Shown: in pieces, positions 28,578-39,500 of the stretch
How the letters are laid out: each line of letters opens with the position of its first letter
Numbering within the stretch: the first letter of the stretch is position 1
DNA from: Gigantopelta aegis
Lineage: Eukaryota > Mollusca > Gastropoda > Neomphalida > Peltospiridae
Assembly (NCBI RefSeq): GCF_016097555.1
Contig: NC_054713.1
Coordinates: 11,516,973-11,580,972, forward strand
Reading direction: 5' to 3'
Length of the DNA: 64,000 nucleotides
Notes under the pieces: generated by a model
Seen by the model: only the letters and a program-made list of their open reading frames with translations
Database searches by the model: none
What the model was told of the DNA's origin: nothing
Position numbers and translations under genes: made by a program

Positions 28578-28915
28578 TAGCGTTTTTAGACGGATCCCAG
28601 TCGAGGCATGGGATTTTTAATCTAGATACCGACTCCAAACCTTGAGTGAGTGCTCCGCAAGGCTCAATGGGTAGGTGTAAACCTCTTGCACCGACCAGTG
28701 ATCCATAACTAGTTCAACAAAGGCCATGGTTTGTGCTATCCTGCCTGTGGGAAGCGCAAATAAAAGATCCCTTGCTGCTAATCGGAAGAGTAGCCCATGT
28801 AGTGGCGACAGCGGGTTTCCTCTCAAAATCTGTGTGGTCCTTAACCATATGTCTGACGCCGTATAACCGTAAAATAAAATGTGTTGAGTGCGTCGTTAAA
28901 TAAAACGTTTCTTTC
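28578..28915 (+). mobile_element. SINE, family C body with family B tail
   Basis: Starts at GGGATTTTTAATCTAGATAC (C-specific, head missing), passes GAGTGAGTGCTCCGCAAGGC and the core, and ends GAGTGCGTCGTTAAATAAAA CG (B tail). Confidence 0.8.
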
Positions 28916-29050
28916 TTTTATCACGGAATTATCTCAGATTATGTAAAAAAAACAAAAAAAACAATCAACCAACAGAAAATCCTCTGTAAAGTTTACTGCT
29001 CAAGCTTGAGATATCTGGAGTCATAGGCATTCGGGCTCACATTTTTATGG

Positions 29051-29322
29051 TGGGGCGGGATGTGGCCCAGTGGTAAAGCGTTCGCTTGATGCGTGGTCGG
29101 TCTAGGATCGATCCCCGTTGGTGGACCCATTGGGCTATTTCTCATGTCTGTGGGATGTTGCATATAAAAGATCCCTTGCTGTTAATTGAAGAGTAGCCAA
29201 TGTAGTGGTAACAGCGGGTTTCCTCTCTCAATATCTGTGTGATCCTTTACTTTATGTCAGACGCCATATAACCGTAAATAAAATGTTGAGTGCGTCATTA
29301 AATAAAACATTTCCTTCCTTTC
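29051..29322 (+). mobile_element. SINE, family B
   Basis: GGGGCGGGATGTGGCCCAGT to GAGTGCGTCATTAAATAAAA then CATTTCCTTCC, with a deletion in the core between GGGCTATTTCTC and ATGTCTGTGGG. Confidence 0.85.
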
Positions 29323-30060
29323 CCATTTTTATGGGGGTGGGGGTGGTAGGTTGATTTTGCCAGAATCTGGATGACATTTATTCATATTAGCATTACTGTG
29401 AAACTGCTATATATAGAGTTACAAACGAATCACAACACAGTGTCTCAGGGTAGCACATTTTGCACGAATATCTTTATAATTTTCGCTTAAATTTGAGGAT
29501 ATGCTCCAGCACTAGGGGGCAGGGAACCCCACCCCACCCCCACCCCACCCTACCCCTGTCTCGTATGCTTATGCCTTCAGTTGACCACTGAGTTCAGATG
29601 TAAGTATTAAGTATCATACTTTCATATCAAACAACTATACATAACATTTTGAGAAAACACACCTTTCGTAGGAATCAAAAATCAAAAGGTCTTAAGTCAC
29701 ATTTTAAAACTTTATTCATATTCATGTTACATACACTAGTATTAACATAAAAATATACAAATAAGAAAAAAAGAACAATGTTTAATAAGACAAAAAGAAC
29801 AATGGTTACTACGAGAAAAAGAACAATAGTTAAATAACTAAAAACAAATGCAACATGATGTAAGGTCTTGCCTATAAATATTTTATGATGACCTTGACCC
29901 ATTATGCAAATGTGTGCAACCGACTAGTAAAAGTTTGATTGGCCTAAAAGATTTTGTTTCTAATGGTATGACCTTTGACCTTATACTAACAACTTTTTAC
30001 TGACTATTAGTGTGTTCAAATAATACAGACAGATTTGTACAAAGACATACAAATTAAGTT
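29323..30060. other. Intergenic sequence, no gene seen
   Basis: GTGGGGGTGG and CCCCACCCC runs. 29760-29835 has three diverged AAAAAGAACAATGGTTA-type units. No protein-like frame. Confidence 0.4.

Positions 30061-30063
<3 letters not shown>

Positions 30064-30103
<40 letters not shown>
30064..30103. repeat. TA microsatellite
   Basis: About 20 TA units. Confidence 0.95.
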
Positions 30104-30106
<3 letters not shown>

Positions 30107-30127
30107 AGAAGTATAAAAATAAAGAAG

Positions 30128-30412
30128 TGTGTTTTCTCTAAAGCATATTCATTTATCATTGGCTTTTGGATGTTAAAGAGTTGGTAATTCTGACATAGTC
30201 TTCAGAGAAAACCCGCTACATTTTTCCATTACTAGCAAGAGATCTTTGATGTGCATTTTCTCACAGATAGAACAGCACATACCACAGCCTTTTATATACC
30301 AGTTGAAAGAGCACTGGTAAAGATGGCCAAAAAACCTAATGGGTCTGCCGATGAGGTTTGATCCTACAACCTAAAACCCAAGCACTTCAATCGAGTGCTC
30401 TACTAACCAAGG
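30128..30412 (-). mobile_element. SINE, family A2, diverged
   Basis: Tail TCTAAAGCATATTCATTTAT to head AGTGCTCTACTAACCAAGG. Confidence 0.65.
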
Positions 30413-30769
30413 TTAAAAATACAAAGCCAAGTAACAAACATACAACTTTTAACTAAAATACGATGTACTTGTTATATAAAATAAATACATGGACATGTAC
30501 TTGTTTTATAAAATGTTCTAATAAAATGACAAATGCACACAACAAAGAATAACTTTAGCTCTAAGAACACATGGTGAAACCTCTTATGTACCAAAACATA
30601 AAAAATAAAAAATCAACAGGAAACTGGGTCTATAAAGCAAAGCAATATTTCACAACATTTATTGGCACATTGTTGCTTGATGGCATGCTAAAATATGATT
30701 AAAACTGTTACGGCATACAGAGTCAAACATATGCTATGTAGCCACCAAAGAGAGGATCAAAACATAGAG

Positions 30770-31950
30770 TTTTAAAGACACTGTCCTGAGTGTGCTGCCA
30801 TTGCAGGCATCAAAATACATTTATGCAGTTTGTAGTAACCCATGAACAGGTTACGGTACCATAAATTATTGGCCTGGTAACAACACACTATTTAAGTTAA
30901 CAAGTTTCCATTATTATTACTGTAACATCTTTTTAAATACACAGTGATATAGTATTACCAGTATATATTATTCATTTAGTATATATTATTATTATGATAT
31001 TCATTTAATGTACTGACCTCACTGTATTGACAGCGTTAGACATTTGTATTTTTATATTTTAACAACACAGTTAACGAACATTATGTGGTGTTTTTGTTTA
31101 GTAAGATTTGAAGTACCATTCTCAACTTTTTTGACATGTGGTCACCTCTTGGTAACCAGAATGACATGTTTCTGACTAACTGAGACTCTGTAATAACTAA
31201 AGAAATAGAGAATAATACATGAGTGGCCGTTAGATACCATTTATCTCACAACAAGTTGTTTTAAAATGTATTCTATTTCTTACATATCCTCAAAAACCAG
31301 GTTTTAAGCAAATTTTAACATCTTTTTTTACTAAAAGTTATTTACAGCCGTTGCACTTGTAATTGACTTACGCGTCACAGACACATGAATGTCTGGTTAA
31401 CTATATGTCACAGTCTAATCGATTTCCATTGTGTAGTTTTTCATTGGATGTATGGCATTGGTGCCCTGGTCATCACCTAGGAGCAGCTAGTTGTATGTCT
31501 TGAAATTGTTAACACATGTACATGTGTTAACAACCATGTGTAACCAAAAATAACGTATAGTGTTCTCACTAACTGGTATGTAAGAAAGATATTTTCTACA
31601 TTTCATTGCTTAAAATATCAGGGTCTGTGTACACATTGTGTGTTTTGTTGTCCTAATGTTTATAGTAGGACAAACTGGATAATACGGTACATATGGCTAT
31701 TCAAATATGCAACATAATTTGTATTGATTTAATGCTAAACGGTTCTGTGCAGCTGAATATGCAAATAAACCGATATGCAATAAAGTGGATTTGACTGTAT
31801 CTCCAAATACTTATGAGAAAAAAAAAGTATGAGGAAGTAAAATGGAATTTCAGCTACTACAAACATTAGGATGTCCAGAAACACCTTGGATATACATACT
31901 GATATTCTAAAGAAACAAATTAATTAAAATATAAGTTTTCATTAGAAAGT
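30770..31950. repeat. Dispersed repeat related to 13175-13470, interrupted
   Basis: ACTGTCCTGAGTGTGCTGCC at about 30780 and ACTACAAACATTAGGATGTC at about 31855 match the two ends of the intron 4 repeat. About 1 kb including a family L copy lies between. Confidence 0.45.
31222..31592 (+). mobile_element. Family L element, copy 2
   Basis: GAGTGGCCGTTAGATACCAT to CTGGTATGTAAGAAAGAT, about 370 bases. It matches 51892-52341 in the same orientation and copy 1 inverted. Confidence 0.75.
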
Positions 31951-32022
31951 CTGTTAGTCAGATACATGTACATCTTAACAATGGCAGCCAACACTCAGGA
32001 CAGTCTCTTGACAGACAGACTG

Positions 32023-32292
32023 AAAGAAATGTTTTTATTTAACGACGCACTCAACACATTTTATTTACAGTTATATGGCATCAGACATATGGTTAAGGAC
32101 CACATAGATATTGAGAGGAAACCCGCTGTTGCCACTTCATGGGCTACTCTTTTTGATTAGCAGCAAGGGATCTTTTATATGTACCATTCCACAGACAGGG
32201 TAGTACATACCATGGCCTTTGATATACCAGTTGTGGTGCACTGGCTGGAACGAGAAATAGCCCAATGGGTCCACCGACAGGGATCGATCCAG
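32023..32292 (-). mobile_element. SINE, family B, head truncated
   Basis: TTTTTATTTAACGACGCACT through CCACCGACAGGGATCGATCC; the A-box end is missing. Confidence 0.8.
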
Positions 32293-32704
32293 GTCAGTTT
32301 GTACTATAGATACACTAGAAGGTTTGGGAGAAGAAAAAAGATAGCCATTTCAAATACATTTGTTTAATACAAGTGACAATAATCCAATACATCTGCCATC
32401 AACTCAATTTGGATGGCAGATGTATTGGACTAAAGTGAGAATTTTACACACTTAATAGTTCATTACTCTGTTTCATCCTCGATGAATAAAAATAAAATAC
32501 CACCACATTTATTCGTTGAGTATTGAGTAATACATGTACATGTATAATCACTGCCGGATTTATAAGGGGGTAAAGGGGGCAATTGCCAGAGGGGCCCCCC
32601 CAGACTAAGGACTTCCTTTATAAAAAAAATTTTAATAATTATAAAAAAAAAAATATTTGTCATGTAATGTAATTTAATTTCTATGTTGAGGGGCCCCTGA
32701 GCCT

Positions 32705-33217
32705 AAAGTGATTCTCTATGTAAGTTTCAGAGATCGCTACACAATATTAAAACATTAAACAAGTAGGTGTTAATGAATTTTCATTTGACTAAAAATGTAT
32801 TTCGAAATTTTTGAAACAAAATGTTCCATGCTTTACCTAGTGGGGTGCATGTATGGGAAGAATGGGGAACAGTGACATCCCTGACAAAATAAGAAAATGG
32901 GCCCATTTTAGTTCAAAAGTGCCATTTTTTGTCAAATTCACGAACTGAACTTAACACTAAAATCACCTGAAGTACAAAACAAAATGCTCCATGCTTTACC
33001 TAACGGTGTGCAAGTATGGGAGGGGGGATGGGGAAAAGTTACATCCCTGACAAAATAACAAAAAGTGCCCATTTTAGTTCAAAAGTGCCATTTTTTGTCT
33101 ACCTGGGCCACTTTTCACAAAGCGAACTTAGCATTAAAATCATCTTAAGTACATAACCACCGTATGCACTTGAGGTGATCTTAGTTATAAGATCGTGTTG
33201 TGGAATGTAGCCCTGGA
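32705..33217. repeat. Direct duplication of about 170 bp and a diverged foldback
   Basis: 32818-32945 and 32985-33105 share ATGTTCCATGCTTTACCTA, CATCCCTGACAAAATAA and TTCAAAAGTGCCATTTTTTG. 33110-33217 resembles the foldback at 6589-6704. Confidence 0.7.
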
Positions 33218-33487
33218 AAAGATACTATATCACAGTACCTTGATTTGTTTTTTTATTGCCACCCAACTATTTTAGGCTAGGCACAACCCTACACAGATGA
33301 TAATTTTAAAAAAGTAGATATTGACAGACATAAAAATCATATATTTGGTTATAATACAAAAACATATGATTAGTGTAGATATGTGTAGCATATAAAGCTA
33401 ATAAGATAATCGATGATAAGGAATTCGATAAGTAATCACTAGATCTATCTGGTAGAATTCTGGACGGATGGTATATGTTTATACTGG

Positions 33488-33570
33488 TTGGTTGTTTGTG
33501 TGTGTGTGTGTTTGTGTGTGTGTTGTGTGTTTGTGTGGGGTGTGTGTGTGTTTGTGGGTGTGTGTATGTG
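33488..33570. repeat. GT-rich microsatellite
   Basis: Interrupted GTGTGT/TTTGTGTG runs. Confidence 0.9.
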
Positions 33571-34531
33571 TACATCTATATTCTCAAAGAATAATCAAAA
33601 TTTGGAATTTGAAATTACTTTTAGTTTTGTTCAACACTTATTTTTAAGTACATCTTCTTATTCAATGTATTGGAACCAGATATGTACTCTAAATGTTATT
33701 TAATTTCTAGCTTTGTTCGATGTGCAATTTAAAATGCATATTCATTGTAAAGAAACAAAAACATATACAAATGATATATGAATAATAAAAAAATGTAGGA
33801 AAATTATTCATTTCTATTCAGCCCTTGATATATATTTCAACCATTAAATATTTATTGAAATTGTTTCTGGAAGACAATGTGAGATTCATGTTCCTCAGCA
33901 TATCGGTAAATAATAAATTAAAATTTTAATTTTAACACAATGCTGTCGAACATTAAATTAGTAATGTAATGTAACAAAATAGTACAAAACTAGCTACAAA
34001 CGTATGGTATAATACAAGTTTTCTTAGTTAATATTATTACTTCAGCATTTCACATTGCTACATGACAAAAAGTGTAACTATACAAAGAGATTTATTTTTA
34101 AATACTGTAGGTAAAACAAATATTTTAAGGCATTTGACGAAACCACAAGCGGCTATTGACTTGATTCCAACCATCACTCAAATGCTCTTTTGCTTCTATA
34201 ATAATCACGCCAAAGCTTATAATGATTCACAACACCAATGTAAGACAACTCTATGAAGCAGGGGTTGAAAAATCCACTTACTCCAAATAAGAAATATCCG
34301 ACTTGGACTGATGAACATTCTTTATTCTTTATTTTATTGCTGTAATACATCAATCACTAGCCTGAACCTTGTGAATGATCAGGACTAAAGACTTTATTAA
34401 ATATTTAGTTTTGACTTTAGCTAGTGGATTTACAGATATATTTTTAATTTATTTTTAAATCCAGGCTAGAGATTTTCGAAGCTATCTTAGCGCTACAAAA
34501 TCGTAAAACCGCTGTAAGCTAGGACGTCACT
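33571..34531. other. Intergenic AT-rich sequence, no gene seen
   Basis: No repeat or protein-like frame recognised; 34440-34520 has ACTAGTGGATT-like words. Confidence 0.4.
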
Positions 34532-34702
34532 ACAGGGGCCTAGTTTACATATACGCAGGTACGCAGCTGCGTACCACCTGAGATTACAAATATTATTTTT
34601 TTTAAATTAAAATATATTATGTAAATGCACAGCCAATAGCGTTTTATTCCATCGCTGAAAAAGTTTGCGTACCACCTGAAGATCCCAAGCTAGGCCCCTG
34701 CA
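34532..34702. mobile_element. MITE-like element, second copy of 2957-3137 (inverted)
   Basis: ACAGGGGCCTAGTTTACATA to ATCCCAAGCTAGGCCCCTG with GCGTACCACCTGA inverted pairs. Confidence 0.75.
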
Positions 34703-34865
34703 CTACAACACAAGCCATACTGACATCATAGCGTGCGATGTTTTACGACATCATAGCACTAAGATGGCTTTGAAGATCTGGGCTCAGGTTATTATAAATT
34801 CACGGTTTTATTACATGAACACACACACACACACACACACCACTAATCGATTAAATGGAAAAGTT

Positions 34866-35181
34866 AAAAGTCTGTTTTCTTTAACGACACCACTAGAGCA
34901 CATTGATATATTAATCATTGGCAATTGGATGTCAAACATTTGGTAATTTTTACATATATAGTCTTAGAGAGGGAAACTTGCTACATTTTTTCACTGGTAG
35001 CAAGAGATCCTTTATATGCACCACCACAGACAGGATAACACATACCACAGACTTTAGATATACCAGTCATGGTGCACTGGCTGGAATGAGAAATAACCCA
35101 ATGGGCCCACCAACGGGGATAGATCCTAGACCGACCACACATCAAGTGAGTGCTTTACCACTGGGCTACGTCCTGCCCCAT
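34866..35181 (-). mobile_element. SINE, family A
   Basis: Full-length, TTTTCTTTAACGACACCACT to GGGCTACGTCCTGCCCC. Confidence 0.85.
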
Positions 35182-35479
35182 GGTAATTGGAAGCCTTAAA
35201 TCTAGATTCTAATGCCATTGTAATAAGTTATAACATCATTAAACTGGTATAGTTTTAGGAGACTAAGAGTTTGATAATATAGACTAGAATTTGATAATAA
35301 TAAATATACATTCAGACTCAGAATAATTTCACATGGCTGCATGTGTACAAAAAACAAAAACAAAAACCCAAACCCAACAACCCATTTCAGGTAAAAAAAC
35401 CAAGTTTTACATAGAAATACCACACAATGAGTTGTCTCAGGACTAACTACATGTAAAATATAGTCTTGAGAGCAAGAGA

Positions 35480-35780
35480 AGATCACACTGGAGAAAACAT
35501 GGAGGGTTTTCTCTTTTATAGATCCGGGATGGGAATTGATGAACTGTAAAAAAAAAGACGAAATCTAGAGGGGTCCCGGAAATTCTTGAAATCCTAGGTT
35601 AAAATCTATGCCATCTGACACATTTTGAAGGAAAGGACGATTAAAATGCGAGAAAACGCAATGTTCCATGAGAGGAAAACATCTGATCCGAGGAGAATTC
35701 CCACCCCTGATAGATACATCACCTGTCCTCAAAACTAGTGTAGGGAATATGCACTAGTCTTGAGGACAGGTGATGTTGAA
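35480..35780. mobile_element. Fossil fragment related to the DIRS-like element's ends
   Basis: 35490-35525 (GGAGAAAACATGGAGGG, TTTTCTCTTTTATAGAT) resembles the left terminus of the DIRS-like element. 35707-35776 is a hairpin of ACATCACCTGTCCTCAA and its complement, like two ends meeting. Small, non-coding and decayed. Confidence 0.6.
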
Positions 35781-36059
35781 AAGAAATGTTGAATTAAGCC
35801 AAATGCACACAGCAATCAAAAATATGTCACCCCACCCCACCTCCCCAAAAAACCGTGTTCAGTTAAAATATGTTTAGTGAATGAAACCATGCTTGATTTC
35901 AAAAACACATTTACCAAATCAGTTGCAAAACATCCCCACTCCCATGCAAAGTAAGACAGCAAACAAAACCTTTAAAAACTCTTAAAATGTTTCTTACAGT
36001 AAAACATGTTTATGACTGACGTGTGTTTGGCTTTAATGTATATTTTGGCTTAACAGACG

Positions 36060-36280
36060 TTTATGCTTGACACACACCTACTAATTAACACTGACTAAAC
36101 AGTTGAGTCGGCATTAATTGGTAGATGTGTGCAGGGCAAAGACACAACAGTCGTGTCTAATCCTCCGGTTTTTTCCCCATTAGACGGTCATATCGGCTGG
36201 TGTACATTTACACATTTTCAGACTACTACTGACTTGACAGTCAAGTTGGTGTTAATCGGTAGGTGTGTGCCAAGCATTAG
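36060..36280. mobile_element. Inverted-repeat element near the GLT8D1 stop
   Basis: GCTTGACACACACCTACTAA at left and CGGTAGGTGTGTGCCAAGC at right are inverted, with another inverted relative (ATTGGTAGATGTGTGC) between. It probably lies in the 3' UTR or just beyond. Confidence 0.6.
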
Positions 36281-36333
36281 TGTTTTTGATCATGGACTCT
36301 GTAGTGCTGTTTGTCTTTTGTTTTGTTCACACG

Positions 36334-36503
36334 TTAGGACCGTCTAACTGGTTTGAATGTTCCTGTAGGATCCGTCAAATAGTATTTGTTCCACACCTCC
36401 ACATGCTGAGTCTGTCGCCCCCATGGCTTAAATCGACCGTTCCAGTGCAGAAGCTTGGCACCCCGGATAAACTGTTTCGTGTAGCTCGTGCCTGGAGTCC
36501 ATC
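36334..36503 (-). CDS. GLT8D1: GLT8D1 exon 9 (terminal exon)
   Basis: Acceptor TTTCTAG. It encodes WTPGTSYTKQFIRGAKLLH, the GT8 motif HWNGRFKPWG, VEVWNKYYLTDPTG and the end TFKPVRRS, with TAA at 36334-36336. Family C-termini end similarly (DPTGKFNLIRR). Confidence 0.95.
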
Positions 36504-39500
36504 CTAGAAAGAAGGAATATCTGATGGTATTATCTCATGCATATTCTACATGACTTCCAAATGGTTAATGTTACGTCACGCACGATTCCCATTTAAGATT
36601 CTATTGCATTGCTCTGTGATTTTGCGAACCCATAAATCATGATATTGCACTGGTTCCAGTGTAAAACGGGGAATCCCCTCAGCATTGACCAATGATCGAC
36701 AGAATTCAGAAGTTGTGGTGTCTTACAGATAGTGGTGTCGTGTTTCACATAGTACAATATATTTGTGCTTACTAGATTGCTTGTAAACAGGCCTAGTTTG
36801 AGTATTTCTTTTTAAAATTAAATAACTGAAGTAATATGATAAGACCATGTTAATTATATATGGAATGTGAAAATTAAATATCAACCTCAGCCTCTGGCCT
36901 CGGTCCATGTAATTATTTTCACTCCATAAAACATCATATTGGTCTCAACACAGTGCCATAATTACTTAATATTACCTAAAAATGTGATTAAAGTTAAAAG
37001 ATGGTTTTTAGCAACACCACCAGAGCACATTGCTTTATTAATCAATGGCTACTGGAAGGAAGGAAATGTTTTATTTAACGAAGCACTCAACACATTTTAT
37101 TTACGGTTATATGGCGTCAGACATATGATTAAGGACCACACAGATATTGAGAGATGAAAACCGCTGTCACCACTTCATGGGCTACTCATTTCTTTGATAT
37201 ACCAGTCATGGTGCACTGGCTGGAATGAGAAATAGCCCAAAGGGCCCACCGATGGGGATCGATTCCAGACCGACCGCGCATTGAGCGAGTGCTTTACCAC
37301 TGGGCTACGTCCTGCCCTCACTGGCCACTGGATGTTCAACATTTGGGAATTTCCACGTATAGTCTTAAAGCATAAGTGTATGAGACAAGGGGCAACTGCC
37401 CCCCCCCCCCCCCCCCCCCCCCCATATGCTCTAGCAAATTCTAAAATTCAGGCAAAAAGGACAGCGCTAGTCGGACAAAATGAGCTAGACTGAAACCTTT
37501 TCACTGTATATTTCCATCATTCTACACACAACATTACTTGTAATCCATGTAAAAATGTGTAGTGATTCGTTTGCAAGCTTATATAGCTGTTTGGCAGTAA
37601 TGTTAAAATGAATAAATGTTGTTATCCAGATTCAGGAATTTTTACATTTAATTTGGATAAAAATCAGCCTGCGCCCTCTTCTTCACCTACAACAATGGGA
37701 GTCTGTACAGTGGGTACACCTACATGTATGTCTTGGAAAAAACCCAATGTTTTTTATATTATTAGTATGGGATTTTTTATTTGCACTTTCTAACAGACAG
37801 CCAGTGCACCACGACTGGTATATCAAAGGCCGTGGTATGTGCTATCCTGTCTATGGGATGGTACATATAAAAGATCCCTTGCTACTAATCGAAAAGAGTA
37901 GCCCATGAAGTGGCGACAGTGGGTTTTCTCCCTCAATATCTGTGTGGTCCTTAACCATATGTCCGACGCCATATAACCGTCAATAAAATGTATTGAATGC
38001 GTCGTTAAATAAAACATTTCCATTTCTAACAGACAGAACATCTCATACTGTTACCAAGGTCTTTGATGTACCAGTCGTGGTGCACTGACTGAGATGGAAA
38101 ATATCCAGTCAGAGAACAGGACCACCAAGGGGATTTGATCCTTCAACCCCAGCACCTCAGCTGAGCACTCTTCCAGCTGAGCTACAACCCTACCACTAAA
38201 TAACAACATAAAATCAATGATAAATGACCCTCTAATAGCTTTATGAGAAATACTATACATATCAACACAGACAGGGTACGACAATGTCCAGGGTAAGTTT
38301 TATTATTTCAAAGTTTGCTTTTCTTTAATGACACCACTAGATTATATTGATTTATTGATTATTGGCTATTGGATGTAAATGGAGAAAACTTGAGTGTTTT
38401 CTCTTTTATAGATACATTACCTGTCCTCAAACAAGTGCACCTCCCCCCCACGCAAGTGGTCTGGTCCGAACATCCCAACAGCCAATGGGATGGCCTAAAT
38501 TCTTCTACTGCATACTGCTCTCTAGTTCCGGTCACATGACTGTAACTTCCTTCTTTTTCCCTGAGCGCATCGCACGGAGAACAGGAAGCGGGGAGGCCCG
38601 GGCGGGATGAATCTTGAGGACAGGTAATGTATCTATAAAAGAGAAAACACTCAAGTTTTCTCCATTTCTATAGACATTACCTGTCCTCAAACAAGTGCAG
38701 CATTCAACAGATGGTGGTGGGTGCCGAGATCCGTAGATGCTTGTGATAACTCCCCAACCGGAAAGAGGCTGACTAGTGGAAGAAATAAGGCCAACCTTGG
38801 TAAGCCCTCATCCTAGGGATGCCCGTCACAGACCAATGCAGGTGATGTTAGTAACAACAACCAGAATGGTGGCATCCGTCAGCAGTGGCAGGTACGGCTC
38901 CTAGAACACATGGACCAGGAGGCGGAAGCCACATCTCATGCTGGTTCTGACAGGGTGGGAAGACGTAGCCACCAGGGATGCAGGTGTTAGGTAACCCTCA
39001 CGTATTGAAGTGTTATAGTTTTTTCAATAACAAGCGACAACCTAATGAGGTGCATCCGTCAGAACATTGAACAAAACAAGACCCCCGAGTGTTTTCTGTC
39101 TAGTACACCAAAGATCTGTTAGTTCAATAACGACAACCAATAACCACATGCAGTGCAGGGTAAAGGTTATCGAGACAAAAGTTCCGGCACCAGTACGTGA
39201 ACTGTGCAAAAGAACAAAAGTCTAAGCAATCCTCATCTGTCTATTCGATGGACATCTCGGTATGCAGCCCAGAATCAGACAGACATCAACGGCGACGAGG
39301 ACGGCTTGTATTCAACAGAGTCTGTGCAGCAACAACCGGACCCAGATGATGGAACCCCTCAACGTCTTCTGTGGTGACATCCCTCAGATAATAGTTGGCG
39401 AAGATGGAGTCCGTAGCCCAGAACCAACCAGTGATAATGTGCTGAATGGGTGTGTTGCAGTGCAGGGACATCGTGGCAGCCAAGGCACGGAGTTCATGCG

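Noticed and set aside
29051-29100. tRNA gene at the GTAGCCCAGTGGTAAAGCG / GATCGATCC box pairs
   Set aside because: The A and B boxes belong to SINE heads; no complete cloverleaf or acceptor stem, and they continue into SINE bodies.
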